A stretch of DNA of 43,912 nucleotides from an uncultured Acidobacteriota bacterium (GCA_902826515.1 CADEFD010000028.1:1-43912); one strand, 5' to 3'; shown: positions 16,826 to 24,635, counted from the first letter of the stretch. Translations and numbers: made by a program. The notes: a model not told the origin generated them from the letters alone.

Positions 16826-18270
16826 CCTACGCGCTCGCGGTCGCCATCGAGGCCCTCATGGGGCCGGTCGAGGCCGCCGTCCTCGCCTACTTCGTGCTCA
16901 TCAACGTCTGCTACACGGGCCTCCTCGTGGCGGCGGTGTTCGAGATGCGGCGCACGCGCAACGAAGCCATCGGCATCAACGACCACATCGTCGTGGGCTC
17001 GCGCCTCGCGCCGACGATCAGCATCCTGGCGCCGGCCTACAACGAAGAAGCCACCATCACTTCCAGCGTGCAGTCGCTGCTCACGCTCGACTACCCGAAC
17101 CTCGAGGTGGTCGTCATCGCCGACGGCTGCAAGGACCAGACGATCGACGTCCTCAAGGCGGAGTTCTCGCTCGTCGAGGTGCACCGCGCCTACGCGCCGC
17201 GCGTGCACACGAAAGGTGTCGTGGCGCTCTACCGGTCCGTCAGGCACGCCAACCTCGTCGTCGTCGACAAACTGAACGGCGGCAAAGCCGACGCGCTCAA
17301 CGTCGGCCTGAATCTCGCGAGCGGCGAACTGGTCTGCGCCATCGACGCCGACACGCTCATCGAACGCGGCGCGCTCGTGCGTCTGGCGCGGCCGATGATC
17401 ATCGACCCGGAGGTCGTGGCAACCGGCGGCACCATCCGCCCGGTCAACGCCGTGCCCACGAAGAACGGCCAGGTGCTCGACGTCACCGTGCCGCGCAACA
17501 TGCTGGCCGGCGTGCAGGTGGTCGAGTACCTGCGCGCCTTCCTGCTCGGACGGCTCGGCCTCAACCGCCTCGGCGGCAACCTCATCATCTCGGGCGCCTT
17601 CGGCCTCTTCCGCCGCGAGCCGATGCTCGAGGCCGGCGGCTGGCTGCACGACACCGTGGGCGAAGACATGGAGCTCGTGGTGCGGCTGCGGCGCCTCGGC
17701 TACGAGCAGGGCGGACCGAGCAAGGTGATCTTCGTGCCCGACCCCACGGCGTGGACCGAGGTGCCCGAGTCGTGGGGCGTGCTCGGCCGGCAGCGCGACC
17801 GCTGGCACCGCGGCCTGACCGACACGCTCTGGCGACACCGGCGCCTCATCGGCAATCCGCGCTACGGGGCTATGGGCCTCATCGTCTTCCCCTACTTCGT
17901 GCTCGTCGAGCTGCTGGCCCCGGTGGTCGAAGCCCTCGGTCTGGTCGTGCTCGCCGGCTCGCTTGCCGTCGGCCTCATCGACCGCACGTTCGCGCTGCTC
18001 TTCTTCGCGCTGGCGATCGGCATCGGCCTCATCCTGAGCGTGGCGACGCTGCTGCTCGACCAGGCGGCGTTCATGCGCTTCAAGCGGCCGCGCGACCTCG
18101 CGTGGCTCGTGTGGTGGAGCGTGGCCGAGAACCTCGGCTACCGGCAGATGACGGTCTACTGGCGGCTGCGCGGCCTGTGGAAGTACATGCGCGGACGATC
18201 GGATTGGGGCGCGATGACGCGCAAGGGCTTCGCCACGAAGCCGCCCGTCTCGACGGCGCGTCCGAGTTAG
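16822..18270 (+). CDS. Processive glycosyltransferase family 2 (PgaC/cellulose synthase-like)
   Basis: 482 residues. Membrane segments are at about 20-40 and, after the catalytic domain, about 350-415. The catalytic domain has the GT2 start ILAPAYNEEATI, Asp101 (IADGCKD), the DAD triad at 175-177, the acceptor Glu-Asp at 281-282 (VGEDMEL) and QRDRW at 324-328, which is the Q-x-x-R-W signature of processive synthases such as hyaluronan, cellulose and poly-N-acetylglucosamine synthases. A polymer is therefore likely; which sugar is not clear from the sequence. No PilZ domain is seen, so any nucleotide control must come from partners. It is translationally coupled to the HEAT-repeat gene. Confidence 0.92.
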   Translation: MTYALAVAIEALMGPVEAAVLAYFVLINVCYTGLLVAAVFEMRRTRNEAIGINDHIVVGSRLAPTISILAPAYNEEATITSSVQSLLTLDYPNLEVVVIADGCKDQTIDVLKAEFSLVEVHRAYAPRVHTKGVVALYRSVRHANLVVVDKLNGGKADALNVGLNLASGELVCAIDADTLIERGALVRLARPMIIDPEVVATGGTIRPVNAVPTKNGQVLDVTVPRNMLAGVQVVEYLRAFLLGRLGLNRLGGNLIISGAFGLFRREPMLEAGGWLHDTVGEDMELVVRLRRLGYEQGGPSKVIFVPDPTAWTEVPESWGVLGRQRDRWHRGLTDTLWRHRRLIGNPRYGAMGLIVFPYFVLVELLAPVVEALGLVVLAGSLAVGLIDRTFALLFFALAIGIGLILSVATLLLDQAAFMRFKRPRDLAWLVWWSVAENLGYRQMTVYWRLRGLWKYMRGRSDWGAMTRKGFATKPPVSTARPS

Positions 18271-18283
18271 CCGCGCCGGCCGA

Positions 18284-18976
18284 TCAGTCGAAGAGCGCCG
18301 CGCCGTCCACGCGCAGCCAGCGGCGCGCCTCGACGTAGCGCGGACACACCGCGGCCACGTGCCGCCAGAAGCGGGCCGAGTGATTGAGCTCGCGGCGATG
18401 CATCAGCTCGTGCAGCAGCACGTAGTCACGCACGAAGGGCGGCGTCTGCACGAGGCGCCAGTTGAGCGAGATGGTGCCGCGGCGCGAGCACGAGCCCCAG
18501 CGCGACGCCTGATTGCGGATCGAGACGCGTGTCACCGCGATGTCGTGACGCGCGGCGAGCGCCAGCAGTTCTCCCGGCAGCGTCGCCGCGGCCCGCGCCC
18601 GCAGCCAGGCCTGCACGGCGGCCTTCAGCACGCGCTCCTCGGCGGCGGCCGGCGCCACGACGGCGCCGTCGAGCGTCACGCACCCGCGATCGTCGGTCGC
18701 GAGACGGTGCGCCACGCCGTCCACGAGCACGTCCGCGCCTACGCCCCAGCGTGCGGACGCGCGCGCCGCGCGCTTGCCGCGCTGGCCGGCGATCCACGCC
18801 TGCTGCGCGTCCACGAACGCGCGGGCCTCCCGTTTGCTGCCCCACCACGGCACGGTGACGCGCAGCGAGCCGTCGTCGAGCACGCGCAGGATGTAGCGGC
18901 GGGCGCCGCGGCGGCGCACGAAGTGCACCTCCTCGGCCGGCGCCGGCTCAGGCGAGAGCGGGAGTCCGAGCTGCAC
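18284..18976 (-). CDS. YgjP-like metallopeptidase (M48/DUF45-type)
   Basis: 230 residues from GTG 18976. That start lies 2 bases after the PagL-like stop and is the first sensible one; the longer open frame is a shadow of the upstream gene. The signature of YgjP/DUF45 proteins is complete: SIRNQASRWGSCSRRGTISL, then VLLHELMHRRELNHSARFW with the zinc HExxH plus the third His in NHSARFW. The N-terminal half is a beta-rich region (VHFVRRRGARRYILRVLDDG). These proteins are zinc peptidases of unknown substrate; in several genomes they are tied to restriction or stress operons. Coupled to the upstream pagL-like gene. No signal peptide, so cytoplasmic. Confidence 0.88.
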   Translation of the reverse strand: MQLGLPLSPEPAPAEEVHFVRRRGARRYILRVLDDGSLRVTVPWWGSKREARAFVDAQQAWIAGQRGKRAARASARWGVGADVLVDGVAHRLATDDRGCVTLDGAVVAPAAAEERVLKAAVQAWLRARAAATLPGELLALAARHDIAVTRVSIRNQASRWGSCSRRGTISLNWRLVQTPPFVRDYVLLHELMHRRELNHSARFWRHVAAVCPRYVEARRWLRVDGAALFD

Positions 18977-18978
18977 GA

Positions 18979-19560
18979 TCAGCGCGTCCCCATGCGCGTC
19001 CAGCCCACGGTGAGCATGTGCGCGTTCACGCCGGGATTGCGGCGCAACCGGTTGCCGTTCGAGATGTGGTGCAGGCGATACCCGACGACGAGGCCGTGGC
19101 CGCCCGCCGTGAAGACGCGCAGCCCGAGGCCGGCGTGCGCGGTGAAATTGCTGCCCGTTGTGGCCGCGGGAATGGGCGCCGACGTCCAGAGCGCGCCGCC
19201 GCCCACTTCCGCGTACGGCGCGAGACGGCCGCGCGGCTCGAAGTTCCAGCGCCAGCCGAGCGGCGTCACGCCGATGCCGCGGGCCTTGCCGGCCGACCAC
19301 TCGGCGAACACCGGCACCACTTCCACGGCCCACTCGAAGCGTCCGCGCGCCCACGCCGGTCCGCGCGGGTCGGTCAGCACGCGCCCCCACGAGAGCTGCG
19401 ACGTGAGGTACCGCTCGCCGCCGACCGACTGCAGGAACGTGATGCCGCGCGCCGCGCCGGCCGACGCCGACCACTCGGTCGCGCCGCGCACGACGGGCGT
19501 CTGCGCCGCGGCGCTGGTGCCGACGGCGAGCAAGGCTGCGACCACGACCGCCGACACCAT
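18979..19560 (-). CDS. Acyloxyacyl hydrolase / lipid A 3-O-deacylase (PagL-like)
   Basis: 193 residues from ATG 19560, giving a Sec signal peptide (MVSAVVVAALLAVGTSAAAQ). The rest alternates hydrophobic and polar residues as in an outer-membrane beta barrel and ends with an aromatic C-terminal strand (LTVGWTRMGTR). The catalytic block GYRLHHISNGNRL with His-x-Ser and the following NPGVN matches the PagL active site, where a His-Ser-Glu triad removes the 3-O-acyl chain of lipid A; a Glu lies in the upstream strands (YAEVGGGALW). Such an enzyme implies an LPS-bearing outer membrane. An alternative start at GTG 19569 is possible. It diverges from the ytxJ-like gene, and their promoters must overlap. 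Confidence 0.85.
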   Translation of the reverse strand: MVSAVVVAALLAVGTSAAAQTPVVRGATEWSASAGAARGITFLQSVGGERYLTSQLSWGRVLTDPRGPAWARGRFEWAVEVVPVFAEWSAGKARGIGVTPLGWRWNFEPRGRLAPYAEVGGGALWTSAPIPAATTGSNFTAHAGLGLRVFTAGGHGLVVGYRLHHISNGNRLRRNPGVNAHMLTVGWTRMGTR

Positions 19561-19573
19561 CGTGCGCACACGG

Positions 19574-19579
19574 TAGAAT
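19574..19579 (+). promoter_or_regulatory. -10 box TAGAAT, predicted leaderless start at GTG 19586
   Basis: TAGAAT is followed by only 6 bases and then GTG. A CCGACA (19551-19556, four of six bases to TTGACA) lies 17 bases upstream, so this is a full promoter with the transcription start at the start codon. It overlaps the first codons of the divergent pagL-like gene. Confidence 0.65.
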
Positions 19580-19585
19580 CGAGAC

Positions 19586-19948
19586 GTGAGCCAGTTCCGC
19601 CCTGTCACCTCTGCCGCCGATCTCGAGGCCGTCTGGAGCGCCTCGCAGTCCGAACCCGTCATCCTCTTCAAGCATAGCCAGAGCTGCGGCGTGAGTCTCA
19701 TGGCGCGTGAACTGCTGGCCGAGGGCGGCGTGCCCGCGCCGGTGCACGAGATCGTCGTGCAGCGCTCGCGCGACCTCTCGCAGGCGGCGGCCGACCGGCT
19801 GAACGTGCGGCACGAATCGCCGCAGGTGTTCGTCGTGGCGCACGGGCGGGCCGTGTGGCACAGCTCGCACTCCGGCGTCACGGCCGACCGGGTCACGCGC
19901 GCGTTCCGCGACGCCGCCGCCAGCTTCACGCCGGCTCCCGCGCGCTGA
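19586..19948 (+). CDS. YtxJ-like monothiol bacilliredoxin family protein (DUF2847)
   Basis: 120 residues from GTG 19586. The thioredoxin-fold block VILFKHSQSCGVSLMARELL carries a single Cys in the SQSCGVS loop, as in YtxJ/DUF2847 proteins (usual form KHSxxCxIS). The cis-Pro strand is HESPQVFVVAHGRAVWHSSH. YtxJ-type proteins are thought to remove bacillithiol from oxidised proteins, which suggests that the organism makes bacillithiol or a similar thiol; no biosynthetic gene for it is in this window. Its last 23 bases overlap the convergent methyltransferase gene. Confidence 0.87.
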   Translation: MSQFRPVTSAADLEAVWSASQSEPVILFKHSQSCGVSLMARELLAEGGVPAPVHEIVVQRSRDLSQAAADRLNVRHESPQVFVVAHGRAVWHSSHSGVTADRVTRAFRDAAASFTPAPAR

Positions 19949-20546
19949 GTTTCCGCGCCACCACCGACGCCACCATCCGCCCGTCCACATCGCCCTCGCG
20001 CTGCCGCTCGACGACGAGCGGCGCGACGAGACGCGGCAGTTCTCCGGGCGTCAGCAGGAACGCCGGGTTCGTCGGCTTGCCGCGCGCGGCCTGCGCCGTC
20101 GTGAACGTCTCGTAGAGCAACACCCCTCCGGGCGCGAGCGCGCGGACGATCGCCGGCATCAGCGGCCGGTGCAGGTAGTGGGTCACGACGATGAGATCCC
20201 ACGCGGCGTCGCCGAGATCGGCCGCGCCGGTTTCGAGATCGCGCACGGTGGTCGCAAGCGGCCAGTGCCTGAGTGCGGCTTCCGTCGCGAGTGCCGCCAG
20301 GCGGCCGGCGTCGCGATCGATGGCCGTCACCGGCCACCCCGCCGCCGCAAAGAGCCGCGCGTGACGTCCGCTGCCGGCGGCCACGTCGAGCACCCGCATC
20401 CCCGGCCAGAGCAGATCTGCGTTGTCGAAGATCCAGCCGGCGGGCGCTCCGGGCGGCGCGAGTCCCGCCTCGCGCGGGCCCGCCGCCAGCAGGCGGCGGG
20501 CCTCGTCGAGCGCGGCGCGTACGGACGGCGCCGGAGGCGGCCTCAC
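19926..20546 (-). CDS. Class I SAM-dependent methyltransferase (TehB/UbiE-like)
   Basis: 206 residues from GTG 20546, whose GTGA overlaps the stop of the VOC gene. Motif I is VLDVAAGSGRHARLFAAAG (residues about 50-68), the acidic end of strand 2 is AIDRDAGRL, and motif post-I reads WDLIVVTHYLHRPLM, then LAPGGVLLYETFT. This order resembles small-molecule methyltransferases such as TehB. The substrate cannot be inferred. The overlap with the VOC-family gene suggests a joint role, perhaps in detoxification. The 3' end overlaps the ytxJ-like gene by 23 bases. Confidence 0.85.
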   Translation of the reverse strand: MRPPPAPSVRAALDEARRLLAAGPREAGLAPPGAPAGWIFDNADLLWPGMRVLDVAAGSGRHARLFAAAGWPVTAIDRDAGRLAALATEAALRHWPLATTVRDLETGAADLGDAAWDLIVVTHYLHRPLMPAIVRALAPGGVLLYETFTTAQAARGKPTNPAFLLTPGELPRLVAPLVVERQREGDVDGRMVASVVARKLSAREPA

Positions 20547-20950
20547 GCGGCGGCGACCCGTTCGGCGAACGTGAGGAGGTGGCCGTCGGGATCGTGCACG
20601 GCGAACTCGCGCATCCCGTACGGCTGGGTGTGGAGCGGCATCACGACCGGTACGAGCGGCGCCACCTGCGCGTGCAGCGCGTCCACGCCTTCGACGATGA
20701 CGAAGAGGGTGCCGGTGCCGCCGAAGGCAGGCGAGGCATAGGCCGGAATGTCCTTCGCGACGGCGGCGGGGTCGTTCAGGAACACGGTGACGCCGCCGCG
20801 TTCGAGCCAGACGAAGACGAACGGCGCCGCGGGCGGCACGGTGTCCTTGATCGTGAAGCCCAGCACGTCGCAGTAGAAGGTGGTGCTGCGCGCGATGTCG
20901 CGGACGATGAGGTTGGGGGTGACGGCGGTGAAGCGGACGGTGTCGGACAT
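20543..20950 (-). CDS. VOC (glyoxalase/bleomycin resistance) family protein
   Basis: 135 residues from ATG 20950, chosen over an upstream ATG because a GGGGAG lies 6 bases before it. Two beta-alpha-beta-beta-beta units are visible: FTAVTPNLIVRDIARSTTFYCDVLGF with the following FVFVWLERGG, and GTLFVIVEGVDALHAQVAPL with REFAVHDPDGHLLTFAE. The DPDGHLLTF ending is the classic VOC C-terminal signature with a metal-ligand Glu. The family includes glyoxalases, dioxygenases and antibiotic-binding proteins, and the sequence does not decide between them. Co-transcribed with the methyltransferase. Confidence 0.88.
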   Translation of the reverse strand: MSDTVRFTAVTPNLIVRDIARSTTFYCDVLGFTIKDTVPPAAPFVFVWLERGGVTVFLNDPAAVAKDIPAYASPAFGGTGTLFVIVEGVDALHAQVAPLVPVVMPLHTQPYGMREFAVHDPDGHLLTFAERVAAA

Positions 20951-21156
20951 GTCGATCTCCCCGGCGGGCGCGACACGACGGCGGGAGGCCGCGCGGCGCA
21001 CACGCCCGGCGTGTGCTCGCACAACCTCCATCCGCGCCATGGCGAGCACTCGGCGCAGGTAGGGGGCCTGGTTACGTCCGAGGGCGGCCCCCGCGAGGGA
21101 CGTCCGCAGTGTAGCGAGGCGGCGCCGGCGGGCGCAACCACCGAGGCTGCGGCTGG

Positions 21157-21162
21157 TATGCT
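21157..21162 (+). promoter_or_regulatory. -10 box TATGCT, predicted leaderless start at GTG 21170
   Basis: TATGCT is followed by 7 bases and then GTG. The ATG that lies inside this box (21158) would need transcription from further upstream, so the GTG is preferred. No good -35 is seen. Confidence 0.5.
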
Positions 21163-21169
21163 GAACGAC

Positions 21170-21424
21170 GTGGCACGCGGCTGGGAGAGCAAAGCGATCG
21201 AATCGCAGCAGGAAGACCGGCACGCGAGGCGGCCCGCCGGACCGGCCCTGTCGCCCGAGGCGCGCGAGCGGCAGCAGCGGGCCGAATCGGTCGCCCTGGC
21301 CCTCGCGGACACGACCGCCCAGCTGCAGGCCGCCTGCCGGCCGGCCCAGCGCGACGTGCTCCGCCAGCGTGTCGTGGCCCTCGAGACCCTGCTGGCCGAG
21401 CTCAAGGCGCCCCAGGCGCCTTGA
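21170..21424 (+). CDS. Small conserved-looking protein, unknown function
   Basis: 84 residues from GTG 21170 (reads VARGWESKAIESQQED at the N terminus). It is charged and helical, with a likely coiled coil in the second half (RQRVVALETLLAELK). The phrase ARGWESKAIE resembles a small hypothetical family I have seen in acidobacterial genomes, but I cannot check this. Codon third positions are strongly G/C as in real genes here. It is a single-gene unit with its own promoter, followed by the RRM gene and its separate promoter. Confidence 0.65.
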   Translation: MARGWESKAIESQQEDRHARRPAGPALSPEARERQQRAESVALALADTTAQLQAACRPAQRDVLRQRVVALETLLAELKAPQAP

Positions 21425-21444
21425 GGCGCCGCCGTCCGGATGCG

Positions 21445-21596
21445 TTGCAGACCTGCGGCCTTCCTGCTATGCTCGCCCGCGTCCCCAAAGGTTTGACGCT
21501 TTCACTTTCCACCACTTGTCGCCCCGATCCCAGCGCGGAGACATCGCGTCGCTCCAACCTTTGAGTCGCCCAGCGGAACCTCAAGAGTAACCAGCC
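21445..21596 (+). promoter_or_regulatory. Promoter and structured 5' leader of the RRM protein gene
   Basis: TTGCAG (21445-21450), 17 bases, then TATGCT (21468-21473) form the promoter, giving a leader of about 115 bases. In it CAAAGGTT (21486-21493) pairs perfectly with AACCTTTG (21556-21563), and the pairing continues inward with GA/TC and GC/GC around one mismatch and one bulge. A smaller CGCG hairpin sits inside. A long paired leader ahead of an RNA-binding protein gene is typical of cold-sensing or autoregulated mRNAs. Confidence 0.5.
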
Positions 21597-22268
21597 GTGC
21601 CAGCCGTTCGCCTGTTCATCGGAAACCTCCCTTACAACGCCACCGAAGACGACATCCGCGCGCACTTCGCTCAGGTCGGACCGCCCACGCAGATCGTGCG
21701 GCCGCTCGACCGTGAGACGGGTCGCGCGCGCGGCTTCGCCTTTGTCGAGTACGGCGAGCGCGCCCTGGCCGAAGAGGCCGTGAAGCGCTTCGACGGTCAG
21801 CTCTTCATGGGCCGTCCGCTCGCGGTCAGCGAGGCGCGGGCACGCGACGATCGCGGCCCCGGCGGCCCGCCGCGTCCGGGAGGCGGTTTCGCGCCGCGGC
21901 CGCCTGGCAGCGGCTTTGCGCCCCGGCCGGGCGGCTTCACGCCGCGTCCGCCGGGTGAAGGCGGCTACTCGCCGCGTCCCGCGTTCCGCCAGAACCCCGG
22001 TGACCCGCCGCTCACCGAAGCGGCCATCGCCCGCGCCCGCAACTTCGGGCCGCCGGCGCCGCCCAAGGGCAAGAAGGGGCCGAAGCCCGGCTTCGCCGCC
22101 AAGGAACGCGGGCCGAAGGGTCCCATCCCGACGAAGTTCACGGGACGCGCCTACAGCCTCGACGACTCGGATGAAGCGGCCGCCGCCGGTGACGACGCGC
22201 TGCCGGATTTCATGAAGGCCGAGACGGGCGCGGTGGACGACACGCCCGACGACAAGGACAAGGACTAG
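21597..22268 (+). CDS. RRM-domain RNA-binding protein with a Gly/Pro/Arg-rich tail
   Basis: 223 residues from GTG 21597. The RRM occupies residues about 4-80: RNP2 is LFIGNLPY and RNP1 is RGFAFVEY, both with the aromatic residues that stack on RNA. The rest is a low-complexity tail with repeats such as GGGFAPRPPGSGFAPRPGGF and a Lys/Pro patch (PPKGKKGPKPGF). It ends in an acidic stretch (DDTPDDKDKD). Bacterial RRM proteins of this type are often cold-induced. The long leader upstream suggests control at the mRNA level. The tail could promote condensate formation, as in eukaryotic RRM proteins; that is inference. The next gene begins 11 bases after the stop. Confidence 0.92.
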   Translation: MPAVRLFIGNLPYNATEDDIRAHFAQVGPPTQIVRPLDRETGRARGFAFVEYGERALAEEAVKRFDGQLFMGRPLAVSEARARDDRGPGGPPRPGGGFAPRPPGSGFAPRPGGFTPRPPGEGGYSPRPAFRQNPGDPPLTEAAIARARNFGPPAPPKGKKGPKPGFAAKERGPKGPIPTKFTGRAYSLDDSDEAAAAGDDALPDFMKAETGAVDDTPDDKDKD

Positions 22269-22279
22269 GAGCCGGCGCC

Positions 22280-22801
22280 GTGGTGGTCGAGTCCGTCATC
22301 CAGGAATTCAGGAAGACGAAGCAGCTCGCCGACCGCGCGATCGCGCAACTGTCCGACGACCAGCTGCACGCGCGCCTCGATGCCGAGGCCAACAGCGTCG
22401 CCATGTTGATGGCCCACATGGCCGGCAACATGCGCTCGCGCTGGACCGACTTCCTCACGACCGACGGCGAGAAGCCGTGGCGGACGCGCGACGCGGAGTT
22501 CGAACCGCCGCCGCTCCCACGCGCCGATCTCGTCGCGGCGTGGGAGGCGGGCTGGCAGGTGCTCTTCGACACCCTCGCCTCGCTGACCGACGACGATCTG
22601 GCCCGTCCGGTCACGATCCGCGGCGAAGCGCAGTCGGCCCTCGCCGCCATCCTCCGGCAGGTCAGCCACTACGGCGGCCACGCGCACCAGATCGTGCTGC
22701 TCGCCAAGCACCTCACGGGGCCGGCCTGGACGGTGTTGTCGATCCCGCGCGGCCAGTCCGCCGCCTACACCGCCGCGACCAAGGCCGCCTCCGGCGCCTG
22801 A
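22280..22801 (+). CDS. DinB-like / DUF1572 family protein
   Basis: 173 residues from GTG 22280, with GGAG about 8 bases upstream and only 11 bases after the RRM stop, so probably the same transcript. It is an all-helical four-helix bundle: VIQEFRKTKQLADRAIAQLSDDQL, then SVAMLMAHMAGNMRSRWTDFL, with His of the first block and a late SHYGGHAHQIVLLAKHL providing further His, as in metal-binding DinB-type bundles of the DUF1572 group. These are thought to be thiol-dependent metalloenzymes; the actual reaction is unknown. Confidence 0.85.
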   Translation: MVVESVIQEFRKTKQLADRAIAQLSDDQLHARLDAEANSVAMLMAHMAGNMRSRWTDFLTTDGEKPWRTRDAEFEPPPLPRADLVAAWEAGWQVLFDTLASLTDDDLARPVTIRGEAQSALAAILRQVSHYGGHAHQIVLLAKHLTGPAWTVLSIPRGQSAAYTAATKAASGA

Positions 22802-22811
22802 CGCCCCGCGA

Positions 22812-22817
22812 TATGAT
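22812..22817 (+). promoter_or_regulatory. -10 box TATGAT, predicted leaderless start at ATG 22825
   Basis: TATGAT is followed by 7 bases (CGGGGGG) and then ATG. The box lies between CCCCG (22804-22808) and CGGGG (22818-22822), an inverted repeat that would put the -10 in the loop of a cruciform or block it if a protein binds. The G run could alternatively act as a ribosome site for a longer transcript. Confidence 0.55.
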
Positions 22818-22824
22818 CGGGGGG

Positions 22825-23046
22825 ATGGAGTTGTCGAGTCCCACCGTCCTGTGGCGCCTGTGGAGCAAGGCCGGCGAACAGGCCCGCGCCGTGGTCATCC
22901 CCGGCGAGCCCCACTCCACACTCACCGTGTTCGTCGACGACGTCATGGATCGGGCCGAGAACTTCGACGCGCTCGACGTGGCCCTCTTCCGCGCCGACGA
23001 CATCAAGGTCACGCTGCTCGAAAGCGGCTGGCGCGAAGAGAACTGA
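22825..23046 (+). CDS. Small protein, unknown function, upstream of ispG
   Basis: 73 residues from ATG 22825. It begins [19 protein letters not shown] and ends [13 protein letters not shown]. Composition is mixed alpha/beta with no membrane segment or Cys. Codon usage matches the neighbours, so I take it as a real gene. It stops 13 bases before ispG and shares its transcript. No family recognised. Confidence 0.65.
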   Translation: MELSSPTVLWRLWSKAGEQARAVVIPGEPHSTLTVFVDDVMDRAENFDALDVALFRADDIKVTLLESGWREEN

Positions 23047-23059
23047 TCCCGGTTCAACG

Positions 23060-24298
23060 ATGATTCAACTGACATCGCGGCACCGAACCGTGCCGGTGAA
23101 GGTGGGCGCGATCACCGTGGGCGGCGGCGCGCCGGTGGTCGTGCAGTCGATGACGATGACCGACACCGCCGATGCGGCAGGCACCGCGCGGCAGTGCATC
23201 GAGCTGGCCGAGGCGGGCTCGGAGATGGTGCGCGTCACCGTCAATCTGCCGGAAGCGGCGGCCGCTGTCCCGGAGATCAAGCAGCGGATGCTCGATGCCG
23301 GCTGCACGGCGCCGCTCATCGGCGACTTCCACTACAACGGGCACCTGCTGCTCACCCGTTTCCCCGATTGCGCCGCCGCGCTCGACAAGTACCGCATCAA
23401 CCCGGGCAACGTCGGCACCGGCAAGCGGCGCGACGAGCAGTTCGCGACCATCTGCAGCGTGGCCCGCGACTACGGCAAGCCGGTGCGCATCGGCGTCAAC
23501 GGCGGCTCCTTGAACCAGGAGCTGGTGATGACGCGGATGCAGGAGAACACCGACCGGCACCTCGGGCTCACCTCCGACGAGATCGTGAACGAGTGCATGG
23601 TGCTCTCGGCGCTGCAATCGACCGAACTCGCGATCGAGAGCGGCCTCACCGTCCACCAGATCATCATCTCGTGCAAGGTGTCGCGACCCACGCACCTGAT
23701 TCAGGTGTATCGCGCGCTCGCGAAGCAGACGACGCAGCCACTGCACCTCGGGCTCACCGAAGCCGGCATGGGCGTGAAGGGCCTCACGTGGTCGGCGGCC
23801 GCCCTCGGCGCCCTGCTCAACGAAGGCATCGGCGACACGATCCGCGTGTCGCTCACGCCGCGCCCCGGCGGTGATCGCCGCGAAGAGGTCTACGCGGCGT
23901 GCGAGATCCTGCAGGCGATGGGCCTGCGCACCTTCGCCCCGAGCGTCACGGCCTGCCCGGGCTGCGGCCGCACGACCAGCTCCACGTTCCAGGAACTCGC
24001 CGAACGCGTGCAGGACTACATCCGCGAGCAGATGCCGGTGTGGAAGGTGAAATACGAGGGCGTCGAAACGCTCACACTCGCGGTGATGGGCTGCGTCGTG
24101 AACGGGCCCGGGGAATCGAAAGCCGCGAACATCGGCATCTCACTGCCCGGCACCGGCGAAGCCCCCACCTGTCCCGTCTTCATCGACGGCGAACACCACT
24201 CGACGCTGCGCGGCAGCTATGAAGAACTCGCGGCGGCGTTCCAGCAGCTGGTGGACGACTACGTGGACGGGAAATACGCGAGGAAGAACAGGGACTAG
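23060..24298 (+). CDS. ispG: 4-hydroxy-3-methylbut-2-en-1-yl diphosphate synthase (IspG/GcpE)
   Basis: 412 residues. IspG converts MEcPP to HMBPP in the MEP isoprenoid pathway with a [4Fe-4S] cluster. The TIM-barrel start is visible ([17 protein letters not shown]), as are the substrate-binding [10 protein letters not shown] and LHLGLTEAG. The C-terminal cluster ligands are Cys299 and Cys302 in CPGCGRTT and Cys345 in [19 protein letters not shown], where the fourth ligand is the conserved Glu. Length is that of the two-domain bacterial form. It starts 13 bases after a small gene and has a weak ribosome site. It tells us the organism uses the MEP pathway. Confidence 0.97.
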   Translation: MIQLTSRHRTVPVKVGAITVGGGAPVVVQSMTMTDTADAAGTARQCIELAEAGSEMVRVTVNLPEAAAAVPEIKQRMLDAGCTAPLIGDFHYNGHLLLTRFPDCAAALDKYRINPGNVGTGKRRDEQFATICSVARDYGKPVRIGVNGGSLNQELVMTRMQENTDRHLGLTSDEIVNECMVLSALQSTELAIESGLTVHQIIISCKVSRPTHLIQVYRALAKQTTQPLHLGLTEAGMGVKGLTWSAAALGALLNEGIGDTIRVSLTPRPGGDRREEVYAACEILQAMGLRTFAPSVTACPGCGRTTSSTFQELAERVQDYIREQMPVWKVKYEGVETLTLAVMGCVVNGPGESKAANIGISLPGTGEAPTCPVFIDGEHHSTLRGSYEELAAAFQQLVDDYVDGKYARKNRD

Positions 24299-24336
24299 GG
24301 ACTGAGGGAACAGGGACTCGGGACTCGGGACTCGGG
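24292..24336 (+). repeat. Tandem GGGACTC heptamer repeat after ispG
   Basis: GGGACTC occurs three times head to tail at 24313-24333 and is followed by another GGG. Two degenerate copies (GGGACTA, GGGACTG) precede it, one of which contains the ispG stop codon. The same heptamer, on the opposite strand, is in the spacer at 35826-35846 between the radical SAM and ATP-grasp genes. Confidence 0.7.
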
Positions 24337-24340
24337 CGAG

Positions 24341-24532
24341 CTAGACGCCGAAGCCGTAGCCGCGATCGTCGCTGACGTCCGGGCCGGGCAGCTCTGGTTC
24401 CTTCGCCGGCGCGAAGCCGTCGGCCTGGTCGAACGACAGCTCACCCCACGCGGTGCCCGAGGTGGCCCAGCCCATCAGGGCGGCGAGTTCGGCGGTCGTC
24501 AGATCGGGGTCGAAGCGGTTCGTGTGCGTCAT
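24341..24532 (-). CDS. Small acidic protein, 63 residues, unknown
   Basis: MTHTNRFDPDLTTAELAALMGW opens it and DDRGYGFGV closes it. It is acidic and has no Cys. Third-codon bases are almost all G or C, as in the real genes around it. A TACAAT on the minus strand (24577-24572) gives a leader of about 32 bases. No clear Shine-Dalgarno. A leader-like front half followed by a Gly/Tyr-rich tail reminds one of precursor peptides, but no maturation enzyme is adjacent. Confidence 0.55.
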   Translation of the reverse strand: MTHTNRFDPDLTTAELAALMGWATSGTAWGELSFDQADGFAPAKEPELPGPDVSDDRGYGFGV

Positions 24533-24635
24533 GGCCTGCTGTCTGGCGGGTGGACCGCCGGGGAGTCATTGATTGTATCGGTTCCCCGCATGGATGCCTA
24601 CAGGCCCCGGCCGCTCTCCAAGCCCGGGTGGCCGC

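Noticed and set aside
24292-24336. GGGACTC repeats as a CRISPR array
   Set aside because: Units are 7 bases without spacers, and no cas gene is present.
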